From contig NZ_CP031413.1 in NCBI RefSeq assembly GCF_003367355.1, forward strand, positions 62,001-126,000: a stretch of DNA of 64,000 bases, in the 5' to 3' direction. The notes under the pieces were generated by a model. That model was not told where the DNA came from. It did no database searches and worked only from the letters and a program-made list of their open reading frames with translations. Source of the stretch: Lysobacter sp. TY2-98 (GTDB taxonomy: Bacteria; Pseudomonadota; Gammaproteobacteria; Xanthomonadales; Xanthomonadaceae). Shown here in pieces: positions 1 through 8,806 of the stretch (the first letter of the stretch is position 1; each line of letters opens with the position of its first letter). The position numbers and the translations under genes are program-made.

Positions 1-2
1 TG

Positions 3-605
3 TCGCTCGGCGCGCACATCGTCATGCACTCGGCGACGAAGTACCTCAACGGCCACTCCGACATCGTCGGCGGCATGGCGGTGGTCGGTGATGACGCTGA
101 ACTCGCCGACAAGATGGCGTTCCTGCAGAACGCCGTCGGTGGCGTGCAGGGCCCGTTCGACAGCTTCCTCGCGCTGCGTGGCCTCAAGACGTTGCACCTG
201 CGCATGAAGGCGCACTGCGAGAACGCGATGGCGCTGGCGGAGTGGCTGCAGTCGCATCCGGCGATCGAGCGTGTGGTCTATCCAGGGCTTGCGTCGCATC
301 CGCAGCACGAGCTGGCGAAGCGCCAGATGGATGGCTTCGGCGGCATGGTGACGATCTTCGTAAAGGGCGGGTTGGATGCGGCGAAGCGCTTCTGTGAGCG
401 CACCGAACTGTTCGCACTGGCCGAATCACTTGGCGGCGTGGAAAGCTTGGTCAATCATCCGGCGATCATGACGCATGCGTCGGTGCCGCCGGAGCGGCGC
501 GCGCAGTTGGGGCTGTTCGACAACTTGGTGCGGTTGAGTGTGGGGGTCGAGGACATCGCCGATCTGCGAGCGGATATCGATCGGGCGCTTGGGCTGGACC
601 GCTGA
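3..605 (+). CDS. metB: Cystathionine gamma-synthase/lyase family PLP enzyme (3' part)
   Basis: This is the C-terminal half of a Cys/Met-metabolism PLP-dependent enzyme. Its start lies left of the window, and the frame is open from base 3. The first residues carry the family's PLP-lysine signature HSATKYLNGHSD, where the Lys forms the Schiff base, followed by the typical large-to-small domain transition. Family members condense O-succinyl-homoserine with cysteine or split cystathionine. The sequence here cannot decide between MetB, MetC and gamma-lyase, so metB is inferred from position: in Xanthomonas a metB gene flanks the LPS locus. The stop is 5 bp before wzm. Confidence 0.85.
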   Translation, partial: SLGAHIVMHSATKYLNGHSDIVGGMAVVGDDAELADKMAFLQNAVGGVQGPFDSFLALRGLKTLHLRMKAHCENAMALAEWLQSHPAIERVVYPGLASHPQHELAKRQMDGFGGMVTIFVKGGLDAAKRFCERTELFALAESLGGVESLVNHPAIMTHASVPPERRAQLGLFDNLVRLSVGVEDIADLRADIDRALGLDR

Positions 606-610
606 CTACC

Positions 611-1441
611 ATGGGGGACTCCGCAATCTCCCCGGTCGCTCGGATGGCGGGGCCGTTCGTGGCGCTGACCCGTTACCGCTCGCTCACACTGGAGCTGGCC
701 AAGCGCGACATCCAGGGCCGGTACCGTGGCTCAAGCTTTGGCATGGGCTGGTCGTTGATCAGCCCGTTCCTGTTGCTCTGCATCTACACGTTCGCCTTCG
801 GAACTGTGATGGGCGGGCGCTGGCCGGAAGCCCGCGAAGGTCATGCGAGCTTTGCGATCATCCTGTTCGCGGCGATCATCGTGCACGGGTTCTTCGCCGA
901 GTGCCTCAATAAGGCCCCTGTCCTAGTCGTATCGAATCCGAACTTCGTCAAGCGCGTTGTCTTTCCGCTCGACATCCTCCCGTGGCCCATGGTGATGTCC
1001 GCGCTGTTCCACACCGCGGCGAACCTCGTCGTGTTTGTCGTATTGCGGCTGATCATGAATGGCGACTTCTCCTGGACGATCGTCTTCCTCCCTTTCGTCA
1101 TGCTCCCGCTCGTCGTGCTGTCGCTGGGCATGTCGTGGATCCTCGCGTCGCTCGGCGTATACGTGCGCGACATCGCGCAGGTCACGGGCCTCGCGTCGAT
1201 GGCGTTCCTCTTCATCTCATCCGCGATGATGCCGGTCGACAGCGTCGATCCGCGTTACCGCTGGGTTTTCCTCGCCAACCCGCTGACCTTCATCATCGAC
1301 CAGGCGCGCGACGTGATGTTGTGGAACAGGATGCCCAACTGGGCCGGGCTCGCCCTCTATCTCGGCATCGCGACGCTGCTGATGTACGCGGGCCGCGCAT
1401 GGTTCAAGGCGACGCAGAAGGGATTCGCGGATGTCCTCTGA
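611..1441 (+). CDS. wzm: O-antigen/polysaccharide ABC exporter permease
   Basis: A 276-residue ABC-2 type permease with about six membrane segments and a short N-terminal cytoplasmic stretch ending in an amphipathic region (LAKRDIQGRYRGSSFG) typical of Wzm/TagG/KpsM proteins. It would form the inner-membrane channel that exports an undecaprenyl-linked glycan to the periplasm. The next gene, its ATPase partner, starts 11 bp before this stop, so translation is probably coupled. The start is 5 bp after the metB-like gene without a clear Shine-Dalgarno site. An internal ATG at 644 is an alternative start. Confidence 0.92.
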   Translation: MGDSAISPVARMAGPFVALTRYRSLTLELAKRDIQGRYRGSSFGMGWSLISPFLLLCIYTFAFGTVMGGRWPEAREGHASFAIILFAAIIVHGFFAECLNKAPVLVVSNPNFVKRVVFPLDILPWPMVMSALFHTAANLVVFVVLRLIMNGDFSWTIVFLPFVMLPLVVLSLGMSWILASLGVYVRDIAQVTGLASMAFLFISSAMMPVDSVDPRYRWVFLANPLTFIIDQARDVMLWNRMPNWAGLALYLGIATLLMYAGRAWFKATQKGFADVL

Positions 1442-2789
1442 TTGGGTCATCCGGGCCGAAGGGCTCGGCAAGTCGTTCCCTGTCTACCGGAAGGCGCACC
1501 ACCGGCTGATGCAGATGCTGGCACCGGGCCCCGAGAACCGGTGGTACGAGGAATTCGATGCGCTGCGCGGTGTCGACCTCGAGATCCACCGGGGCGAAAC
1601 TGTTGGCATCGTGGGCCGCAACGGCTCGGGCAAGTCGACGCTCCTGCAGATGATCTGCGGAACGCTCACGCCGAGCCGTGGCGATGTCCAGGTACGAGGT
1701 CGCATCGCCGCGCTGTTGGAGCTCGGTGCGGGGTTCAATCCCGAGTTCACTGGACGCGAGAACGTGTTCCTCAACGGCACGGTGCTCGGGCTCACGAACG
1801 CGGAGATCGAAGCGCGGTTCGACGACATCGCGGCCTTTGCCGACATCGGCCCCTTCATGGAGCAGCCGGTCAAGACCTACTCGAGCGGCATGTACGTTCG
1901 CCTCGCGTTCGCCGTGGCGATCAACGTGACGCCGGAGGTTCTAGTGGTCGACGAGGCGCTGTCGGTCGGCGATGAGGCGTTCCAGCGCAAGTGTTTCGCC
2001 AAGATCAATGAGATTCGCGACAACGGCGCGACGATCCTATTCGTCTCGCATTCCGCGGGCACGGTCATCGACCTGTGCGACCGCGCCATCCTGCTCGACG
2101 CCGGCGAACTGCTCACACAGGGGGCGCCCAAGCACGTCGTGTCGCTATACCAGAAGCTGGTATACGCACCCGCGGATCGTACCGATGCGATCCGCTCGGA
2201 GATCCGCCGTGGCCTGGCTCTGGCGGACGCTGGTAGCCCTGCCGCCGCCGCCGCCGCCGATGCCGCAGCACCGCAGGATGCATTGCCGCTGGCCGCCGCC
2301 GACCCCACCTCGTTTTGGGAAGAAGGGTTGGTCCCGGCCAGTACGATCCTCTACGAGACCAAGGGCGCGCGAATCGGCGACCCGCGGCTCGAGACGCCGG
2401 ACGGCCGCCGGGTCAATGTCGTGTCGACCGGAGGCGAGTACGTCTACCGGTATCGCGTCGTCGCCGAGCGCTCTCTGGTGGGTGTGCGTTGCGGCATGAT
2501 GATCAAGACGAAGACCGGTATCGACGTGGCCGGTACTGCCACCGCCGCCGAGGGCGACTGCATTCCAGTGGTCGAGGCCGGTTCGACGATCGAGGTCGCA
2601 TTCCGTTTCCGGTGCGCGCTGGCCTCCGGCACGTATTTCTTGAACGCGGGTGTGCTGGCGCGCGAAGCCGAAGGCGAGGACTACGTCGACCGCCAGATCG
2701 ACGTCGCCATGTTCCGCGTACTTCCCTCCCGGCTCGTGCTGACCGGGTTGGTCGACCTCGACTTTGAGGCGTCCGCAGCCGTCGCATGA
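1431..2789 (+). CDS. wzt: O-antigen ABC exporter ATPase with C-terminal glycan-recognition domain
   Basis: A 452-residue protein. The N-terminal ABC domain has Walker A GRNGSGKST (about 62-70), signature SSGM (about 151), Walker B LVVDEA (about 171) and H-loop His (about 207). An Ala-rich low-complexity linker (around 270-290) leads to a beta-rich C-terminal domain (about 300-445) of the Wzt-C type. In the characterised E. coli O8/O9a and related systems this domain binds the modified non-reducing end of the finished O-polysaccharide, so export waits for chain termination. Its presence implies a terminally modified glycan. The downstream sulfotransferase-like gene overlaps by 4 bp and is the best candidate for making that cap. 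Confidence 0.92.
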   Translation: MSSDWVIRAEGLGKSFPVYRKAHHRLMQMLAPGPENRWYEEFDALRGVDLEIHRGETVGIVGRNGSGKSTLLQMICGTLTPSRGDVQVRGRIAALLELGAGFNPEFTGRENVFLNGTVLGLTNAEIEARFDDIAAFADIGPFMEQPVKTYSSGMYVRLAFAVAINVTPEVLVVDEALSVGDEAFQRKCFAKINEIRDNGATILFVSHSAGTVIDLCDRAILLDAGELLTQGAPKHVVSLYQKLVYAPADRTDAIRSEIRRGLALADAGSPAAAAAADAAAPQDALPLAAADPTSFWEEGLVPASTILYETKGARIGDPRLETPDGRRVNVVSTGGEYVYRYRVVAERSLVGVRCGMMIKTKTGIDVAGTATAAEGDCIPVVEAGSTIEVAFRFRCALASGTYFLNAGVLAREAEGEDYVDRQIDVAMFRVLPSRLVLTGLVDLDFEASAAVA

Positions 2790-4648
2790 GCACAGCCGCT
2801 TCCCGTACTGCGATTCTCGTCGCGGGCATGCACCGGAGCGGCACGTCGGCCACGGCCGGTGCACTGCGCCATTTCGGGGTGGCCCTCGGCTCGCGGATGC
2901 TGGCGCCGGGCCCGGATAATCCGACGGGCTACTGGGAGCACGAGGACGCCGTCGACATCCACGACCGGCTGCTGGACGCACTCGAGCGGCGATGGGACGA
3001 CGTGCGTGCCCTGCCGCCGGGCTGGCGCTCGACGGACGCGGCGGCCGCTGCGGAAGCGGAGATACGCGCGCTGGTCAAGCGCGACTTCGCGGCCCAACCG
3101 ATATGGGCCATCAAGGATCCGCGCATCTGCCGCTTCCTGCCCATCTGGACCGACGTGTTGCGCGAAACCGACATCCGCGCGACCGCCATGATCGTCGCGC
3201 GGCATCCCCTCGAGGTGGCGGCGTCGCTGGAGAAGCGCAATGGCTGGCCGCCGCGGGCCGCCGTCCTGCTGTGGCTGCGGTATGTACTGGACGCGGTGCG
3301 TGACACCCGAGGTCTCGACCGCGCGGTGATCCGGTATGCCGATCTCATCGAAGACCCGGTTCGCACGATCGGCGAGGCGATGGCCCGCCTCGGTCTCGAC
3401 GCCACCGTAGAGCCGCAAGGCCTGCGCGATTTCGTCGACCCCGGAGCACGCCATCACGTAGCGCCGGCGCAGGCCGATGGGGACGGCGTGTTTCTGAAGC
3501 TCGCGACGGATGTCTACGACACCGTCGAACAGATCGCCGCCGGCCGTGCGCAGTGGGACGACCTCGATGCCCGCTCGGCCGCGTTCGATGCTCTCTGGGC
3601 CGAGCGCGCCGACGAACTGGATGCCTTCGCGGCGATGGTGCAGCGCCTAGAGACCGCCGTCAGCCACCGCAAGCAGAGCGAGCGCGACCTCCACGCACAG
3701 GTCGAAGCGCACACCGAGACGAATGGCGGGCTGCTGATGCAGCTCGACACGCTCTCCGCCGGGCGCGAGGAGCTCGCATCGAAGCTCGCCGCTCAGCTGC
3801 GATGGTCTGAGGACGCCGTTGCCCGGCACGACGCCTTGCAACTCGAGCGCGATGAGCTGCGCTCGCAGCTAACGGCGCAGATCCGCTGGTCGGAAGACGC
3901 GGCGGAGCGGCTCGAATCGTTGCAGGCCGAGCGCGATGAGCTCCGTTCGCAGCTGAAGGCACAGATCCGGTGGTCGGACGACGCTGCAGCGCGCCTTGAA
4001 TCGTTGCAGGCCGAGCGCGATGAACTGCGCTCGCAGCTGACGGCGCAGGTCAGGTGGTCCGAGAACGCCGCGGCACGACTGGAGGCGATGCAGGCCGAGC
4101 GGGACGGGTTGTCCTCGCGGTTGACGGCGCAGATCAACTGGTCTGAGGCCGCCGCGGTGCGTCTGGAAGCGACGCAGGCCGAACGCGACGAGATCAACTC
4201 GAAGCTGATCGCCCAGATCCGGTGGTCCGAGGAGGCCGTGGCGCGCCACCAAGCGCTCCAGGCCGAGCATGCGGAACTGGAGTCGCAGCTGACCGCGCAG
4301 TTGCGGTGGGCCGACGAGGCCGTCGACCTGCAGCGGGAGCTGGCGAGCGAGCGCGATCGGCTGCGCACGGACGTGGAACGTCACGTGCAGGCGGGCATCG
4401 AGGCGGAGGCGGTGCGCGCCGAATTGGAGGGGGCACTGATCCGGGCGCGCACCGACATCGAGCAGCTCCGGACGCACGCCGGTGCGCTCGCCGCGCGCCT
4501 CGAAGCCAGCGAGGCGGTACTCGCCGAAACACTGCATCAAGCCAATGGCCTCCAGGTGACGCTCGATGCGATCTACCGCTCGCATTCGTGGCGCGTCACG
4601 CGCCCGCTCCGGGCCCTTGCGGCGGCACTACGGCCACGCGCCCGATGA
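2786..4648 (+). CDS. Sulfotransferase-domain protein with long repetitive coiled coil
   Basis: A 620-residue protein. Residues 1-270 look like a PAPS-dependent sulfotransferase: a phosphosulfate-binding loop AGMHRSGTS near 13-21, a KDPR motif near 110-113 and a VARHPLEVAASL segment near 138-149 resembling the 3'-phosphate-binding region. Residues about 323-518 are seven tandem 28-residue units (four heptads each) built on LQAERDELRSQL and AQIRWSEDA, an evident coiled coil. The tail ends in SHSWRVTRPLR, a motif common at the ends of polysaccharide-locus glycosyltransferases. ATGA overlap with wzt indicates coupling. Family and coiled coil are read from sequence; a role as chain terminator and length ruler, like WbdD, is inference. 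Confidence 0.8.
   Translation: MSTAASRTAILVAGMHRSGTSATAGALRHFGVALGSRMLAPGPDNPTGYWEHEDAVDIHDRLLDALERRWDDVRALPPGWRSTDAAAAAEAEIRALVKRDFAAQPIWAIKDPRICRFLPIWTDVLRETDIRATAMIVARHPLEVAASLEKRNGWPPRAAVLLWLRYVLDAVRDTRGLDRAVIRYADLIEDPVRTIGEAMARLGLDATVEPQGLRDFVDPGARHHVAPAQADGDGVFLKLATDVYDTVEQIAAGRAQWDDLDARSAAFDALWAERADELDAFAAMVQRLETAVSHRKQSERDLHAQVEAHTETNGGLLMQLDTLSAGREELASKLAAQLRWSEDAVARHDALQLERDELRSQLTAQIRWSEDAAERLESLQAERDELRSQLKAQIRWSDDAAARLESLQAERDELRSQLTAQVRWSENAAARLEAMQAERDGLSSRLTAQINWSEAAAVRLEATQAERDEINSKLIAQIRWSEEAVARHQALQAEHAELESQLTAQLRWADEAVDLQRELASERDRLRTDVERHVQAGIEAEAVRAELEGALIRARTDIEQLRTHAGALAARLEASEAVLAETLHQANGLQVTLDAIYRSHSWRVTRPLRALAAALRPRAR
3752..4339 (+). repeat. Seven tandem 84-bp repeats encoding coiled-coil modules
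   Basis: Seven consecutive 84-bp units encode 28-residue modules with a shared AERDEL-SQLTAQIRWSE-A core. Inner units are most alike and outer ones diverge (TQAERDEINSKL, LQAEHAELESQL), which suits expansion from the middle. The unit length keeps both the reading frame and the heptad phase, so copy-number change would lengthen or shorten the coiled coil without disrupting the protein. Confidence 0.9.
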
Positions 4649-4685
4649 CCCGAGACACAGCAACGATTTCCCGCGAGGTTTTTCG

Positions 4686-5840
4686 ATGATCTACTTCACT
4701 TCGATCTGCTCCAACTACCTGCCCAAGGCCATGGCCCTGGCGGAATCCGTGAAGCGCAACTGTCGCGACGCGACGTTCGTGCTGTGCCTCGTCGAGCGCG
4801 AGGTGCCCCAAGTGGCGCTGGACTACCCGCACTTCGACGAGGTGGTGCTGGCGAAGGACGCAGGCTGGTCGAACTTCGACAGCTTCATCTTCCGCCACTC
4901 GATCGTCGAAGCGTCCACCGCGGTCAAGCCCCGTTTCATGATCCATCTGACGGAGCGCTATCCCCAGGCGGACAAATTCGTCTACCTGGATCCGGACGTG
5001 CTGGCCTACGGCGACTTCACCGAGCTCGAAGCCGCCCTCGATGCCCATTCGATCGTGCTGTGCCCGCACTTGCTGCGGCCGGGCAACATCGACATGGAGA
5101 TCAGTTCGCTCGCCCACGGCACCTACAACCTCGGATTCCTCGCGGTGCGCCGCGACGAAAATTCCAAGCGCTTCCTCGAGTGGTGGGCCGACCGCCTGTT
5201 TCTGTTCTGCTACGACGACAAGAGCCGCGGTATCTTCACCGACCAGAAGTGGATCGACCTAGCGCCGTGCTTCTTCGATACGCACGTACTGAAACACCAT
5301 GGATACGACTTCGCGACGTGGTCGTTGCTCGGCAGTGACCTGCGTGTCGTCGACGGCGCGTACGTCGTCAACGGCGATCCGCTACGTTTCATCCACTTCT
5401 CGGGACTCGACTCTGGAACGATCGACAAGGCGATTGGCTGGTGGCTGACTGACGACAATCGCGAGGCCTTCGTCCAGTTGTACGCCGAGTACCGCGCGCT
5501 GCTCGATGCCCACGGCCAACAGTCGCTCGGCAGGTTGCGGTGGTCGTACAACACGTACTACAGTGGCGCGGATATATCGCGCGAGGCCCGTGTGGCATAT
5601 CGCGACCAGTCGCTGTGGGCCCTCGTCCCGGATCCCTTCGCGGCGTCTGATGCGGACATCCTCGCCACCGCGCAGCCGACCGCACAGGTTTCGTGCGAGT
5701 CGCAGGCGAGTGTGCCGGCCACGGCAGAGGAGCCGCCGCCGTGGCTCATCGAGCGATTTTTTTCGTCAGTACGCCGAAATGGTGTGGCGACTACGCTCGC
5801 ACGCGGCGCGCGCAAGTTGAGTAGCGGACGTTTGCAGTGA
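4686..5840 (+). CDS. Glycosyltransferase (GT-A fold, GT8-like)
   Basis: A 384-residue protein beginning MIYFTSICSNYLPKAMAL. A hydrophobic strand followed by YLDPDV (about 100-105) gives a DxD metal/nucleotide-sugar motif, and later stretches (NLGFLAVRR, DQKWIDLAP, FIHFSG) match the pattern of GT8-like retaining glycosyltransferases. The start at 4686 is preceded by GAGG at a suitable distance, and the upstream in-frame extension has no family resemblance. It likely transfers a sugar during O-antigen assembly in the cytoplasm. Donor and acceptor cannot be told from sequence. The next gene overlaps its stop by 4 bp. Confidence 0.82.
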   Translation: MIYFTSICSNYLPKAMALAESVKRNCRDATFVLCLVEREVPQVALDYPHFDEVVLAKDAGWSNFDSFIFRHSIVEASTAVKPRFMIHLTERYPQADKFVYLDPDVLAYGDFTELEAALDAHSIVLCPHLLRPGNIDMEISSLAHGTYNLGFLAVRRDENSKRFLEWWADRLFLFCYDDKSRGIFTDQKWIDLAPCFFDTHVLKHHGYDFATWSLLGSDLRVVDGAYVVNGDPLRFIHFSGLDSGTIDKAIGWWLTDDNREAFVQLYAEYRALLDAHGQQSLGRLRWSYNTYYSGADISREARVAYRDQSLWALVPDPFAASDADILATAQPTAQVSCESQASVPATAEEPPPWLIERFFSSVRRNGVATTLARGARKLSSGRLQ

Positions 5841-6685
5841 AAGTTTCTGTCGTTATCCCCTGCTTCAACGCCGGAGATCAGCTGATCGAGGCAGTGGAGT
5901 CAGTGCTCGCTCAGACGTACTCCGATATCGAGATCGTCATAGTCGATGACGGATCGACAGACGCGCGCACTCAGAGTCTGCTGCGGGAGCACGCATGGCC
6001 GCGCGTGCGCGTCATCTTGCAGGCCAACGCGGGTCCGGCCGCGGCGCGCAACGCGGCGATTCGGGCAGCCACGGGTGAATTCATACTACCGCTCGACGCA
6101 GACGACCGCATCGCCCCGACTTACGTCGAGAAGGCGGTGGCCGCCATGTCGGCTATGCCCGAAGTAGGCATCGTTTACTGCAAAGCAATGAAGTTCGGGG
6201 CCGAAAGCGGCCCATGGGCTTTGCCGTCCTACACGTTGCGCGAGCTGGTCATCGACAACGTGATTTTCGTTACGAGCATGTTCCGCAGGGCGGACTGGGA
6301 AGCCGTCGGCGGATTTCGGGAAAGTCTCCGACATGGCGTTGAGGACTACGAATTCTGGATCCGGATCGTCCATCTGGGACGGCACGTCGTGCAGCTCGAC
6401 GAGTACCTGTTCTTTTACAGGATTCAGCCGGTTTCGCGCACGACGGGTTTTTCGAGTGACAGGTCTGCAGTTGTCTCTACATACGCAGAGATTTTCCGGT
6501 CGAACGTCGATTTCTTTGCCCGCAACGCGGAGTTCCTATTCGAGCATCGCTTCGGTCTTTACGATGAGTTGGCGCTATATCGCTCCCGGTACGGCCCGAT
6601 CGATGCGTTTTTCACACAACACCCCTCGCTGAGGAAGTTCGCCGGCTGCCTTCGGCGCCTCCTCATTCGGCTTACTGCGCGCTAG
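5837..6685 (+). CDS. Family 2 glycosyltransferase
   Basis: A 282-residue GT2 enzyme with N-terminal VSVVIPCFNAG, nucleotide-binding IVDDGSTD (about 36-43), the conserved AARNAAIRAATGEF stretch and an LPLDADDR motif in the place of the DxD. A region ending in HGVEDYEFWIR matches the ED catalytic-base motif of inverting GT2 enzymes. Translation starts at GTG within a GTGA overlap with the previous gene. Base composition is less GC-rich than in the housekeeping genes of the window, as expected for an O-antigen locus. Sugar specificity is unknown. Confidence 0.88.
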   Translation: MKVSVVIPCFNAGDQLIEAVESVLAQTYSDIEIVIVDDGSTDARTQSLLREHAWPRVRVILQANAGPAAARNAAIRAATGEFILPLDADDRIAPTYVEKAVAAMSAMPEVGIVYCKAMKFGAESGPWALPSYTLRELVIDNVIFVTSMFRRADWEAVGGFRESLRHGVEDYEFWIRIVHLGRHVVQLDEYLFFYRIQPVSRTTGFSSDRSAVVSTYAEIFRSNVDFFARNAEFLFEHRFGLYDELALYRSRYGPIDAFFTQHPSLRKFAGCLRRLLIRLTAR

Positions 6686-6713
6686 CCACGCGACCAGAAC
6701 CTTGGAGCTCGAT

Positions 6714-7283
6714 ATGCACAACAAGTCATTGCTCGTCCTTGCGGTGGTGCTGCTTGCAGCTTGCGATCGCGGAACCGCGCCAGTTTCGTCCAAGGGCGTT
6801 AATGCGGCCGTGACCACCTCCCCGACCGCGGAGCAGATGCCAGTCAAGTACGAGACCGTGCCGCTCGCAGTGGATCCCGCCAAGATCGAGCCGCAGGATG
6901 TGGCTATGCTCGCGTCAGCGACGTGGACGGCGAAGCAGTGCGCGTTGACGACGCCTGAAGGCGTAGACGAGCTGGCGGCTGTTTCCGGCGCACCGACGCA
7001 TTTCGCGGGCTTCTTTATCGATCCGAGTGATAAGCCAGCCGGTGACTTCGACATCGTTCTCAAGGGTGCGGCTACCAACTATCGCATTCCGGTGCGTACG
7101 GGTTGGGAGCGCGCGGACGTCGGCGAGTACTTCAAGGTGCCCGCGTTGGCCGCCGCGGGTTTCGAAGCGGATGTCGCCCTGACAGGTGCGGTACCCGCCG
7201 GTCGCTACAAGGTTGACTTCGTGGTCGAGCGCAACGGCGCGAAGTTCTTCTGCGAGAGCGGCAAGACGCTGGTGATCAACTAG
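6714..7283 (+). CDS. Small putative lipoprotein of unknown function
   Basis: About 189 residues starting MHNKSLLVLAVVLLAAC, a signal peptide with a lipobox (LLAAC) near residue 17. The ATG at 6714 is preferred over the TTG at 6702 because GGAG lies 6 bp upstream. The mature part shows no recognised domain and contains three further Cys residues. It is the last gene of the + strand arm of the O-antigen locus and ends just before a strong hairpin. I do not recognise the family. It may be an exported beta-rich protein and need not work in glycan assembly. Confidence 0.7.
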   Translation: MHNKSLLVLAVVLLAACDRGTAPVSSKGVNAAVTTSPTAEQMPVKYETVPLAVDPAKIEPQDVAMLASATWTAKQCALTTPEGVDELAAVSGAPTHFAGFFIDPSDKPAGDFDIVLKGAATNYRIPVRTGWERADVGEYFKVPALAAAGFEADVALTGAVPAGRYKVDFVVERNGAKFFCESGKTLVIN

Positions 7284-7308
7284 CCCGTGCCGTTACGGTG
7301 CTTTTGGG

Positions 7309-7335
7309 CGAACGGGCGCTGTTGGCGCCCGTTCG
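7309..7335. terminator. Bidirectional hairpin between convergent arms of the O-antigen locus
   Basis: A perfect 11-bp inverted repeat (CGAACGGGCGC / GCGCCCGTTCG) with a 5-base loop lies between the + strand lipoprotein and the - strand membrane protein genes. The + strand flank lacks a U-tract, while the - strand has a short AAAAG-type stretch after the stem. It probably limits read-through in both directions. Confidence 0.6.
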
Positions 7336-7341
7336 AGTCTG

Positions 7342-8757
7342 TTACTCGCGCCGCATCTGAATGACGGCGCCGATACCGTAATAGCCGGCGGCGCACTGAT
7401 TGATCCAGTACTTGGGGTCCGGCCCCACGTCGCCCCCCGCGTAGATTGGCGGGTTCGCGTCCTCGCGTGTGAAGGGTCGGACGTATGCCGGCCTGCGCGT
7501 CCCGCGGAGCAATTGTAGGCCCGCATGACGTTCGAGTTGCTCGGCGTGCCATTTGGGAGCGAAGTCCACCGCGGTCTTGAACACGGTGCGGTACGTCGAG
7601 CTGGTCAGCAGAGTAAGACCGGCTAATCCCAACGTGACGCAGCCAATCAAGAGCGAACGAGCTCCGGCTCGCTGCGCGACAGCAGCGCCTCCGCGACCAG
7701 CCAGGATCAAAGCCGCGATCGCAGCGAACGTGAAGGCCTGATTGAGGACGCGACCCGGTGCGGCTTCGCCGACGAGAAAGGGATAGGCGACTAAATGCAC
7801 GGGGATCGCGAGCGCGAGTACCATGACCCAAGGCACCCAGTGGGAGTTGGGTGTAGGACGAGACGACTGCGAAAGCAGCATTCCGGCGCCAGCGCTCGCC
7901 AACAGCGCGGCGCAGGTCTCAGTCGGCTCCACGACGAAGCGCGCCGCGAAAAGCTGCAACGACTCCCAGCCGGTTGACAGCGCTGCCTGCAGGTCGTGTC
8001 GAGCTAGCACGCTGGCGGAATCGCGCGCGAAATTGCCGGGCGCTAGCACGGCCGCGGCGAACGCCGCGGCGAAGACGGCGTAGCGGATGAGGTGAGGTCG
8101 CAGTGGGCCGCCGGTGCGCAGAGCGGCGAAGGCCGGCACCGCGAGGCATGCGGCGACCATGACAGCGACGAATTCATTAAAGCCGACTACGGCGACGACC
8201 AACGCCCAAATCGGCACCTCGCCCCGAACGGACAGCGGCCGAGTACCCGCGGCGGCGACCCGAGCCAACAGGACCAGGAACAGCGAAGCGCCCAGAAAGT
8301 ACACCGTCGCGCCTGTCAACCACAGGTACTGTTCCAGCTTGGATGGCATCAGCAGCATCACGGTCCCGAATGCGGCGACCGCCCAAGGGAAGTTTGGCCG
8401 CATTTCGCGATCGACCAACCTGCTAGCGCTAACGCATGCCCATAGGAAAACCAATGCGCACGCCAGCAAACCCGCTGGATACAGGAACTCGGCCGGTACT
8501 ACATGACTCGCCGCCGCCGCCGCGGTCATTGCGACGATCGACGAATAGCGCCCGGTCCACTGCATATAGAGCGTCGCGATGTCGGGGAACGGGTTGCCAT
8601 GCGCCGCCGCAACACGGCCAAAGGTGCAGAAGTCGTCGGTCTGCATGAAGGCGAAGAGCGTCATCGCGAGCGCCGTGAATGCGATAGCAGCTGCTGGCAG
8701 CGTTGCGGTGAAGATGGGGAGTGCGCGGTGGATCCGGGATGTCATGGCGTCCGACAT
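7342..8757 (-). CDS. Polytopic membrane protein, putative GT-C type glycosyltransferase
   Basis: A 471-residue very hydrophobic protein with about ten membrane segments. Soon after the first segment comes an acidic FMQTDDFC motif, in the place where GT-C enzymes, which use lipid-linked sugars in the periplasm, carry their Asp/Glu pair. It resembles DUF6056-type proteins by general layout. It is last in a - strand operon with GtrA-like and GtrB-like genes. In Gtr and Gml O-antigen modification systems the third component is exactly such a membrane transferase. The role is inferred from topology and context; a polymerase or unrelated transporter is not excluded. Confidence 0.65.
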   Translation of the reverse strand: MSDAMTSRIHRALPIFTATLPAAAIAFTALAMTLFAFMQTDDFCTFGRVAAAHGNPFPDIATLYMQWTGRYSSIVAMTAAAAASHVVPAEFLYPAGLLACALVFLWACVSASRLVDREMRPNFPWAVAAFGTVMLLMPSKLEQYLWLTGATVYFLGASLFLVLLARVAAAGTRPLSVRGEVPIWALVVAVVGFNEFVAVMVAACLAVPAFAALRTGGPLRPHLIRYAVFAAAFAAAVLAPGNFARDSASVLARHDLQAALSTGWESLQLFAARFVVEPTETCAALLASAGAGMLLSQSSRPTPNSHWVPWVMVLALAIPVHLVAYPFLVGEAAPGRVLNQAFTFAAIAALILAGRGGAAVAQRAGARSLLIGCVTLGLAGLTLLTSSTYRTVFKTAVDFAPKWHAEQLERHAGLQLLRGTRRPAYVRPFTREDANPPIYAGGDVGPDPKYWINQCAAGYYGIGAVIQMRRE

Positions 8758-8806
8758 GCGATTTGTTGTTCAGTTCCACCGTGTGAAACACAGGTGGCAT
8801 ATAGCG

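Noticed and set aside
3752..4339. The 84-bp repeats considered as a CRISPR or mobile-element array
   Set aside because: They are adjacent without spacers, in frame and code for a regular heptad pattern.
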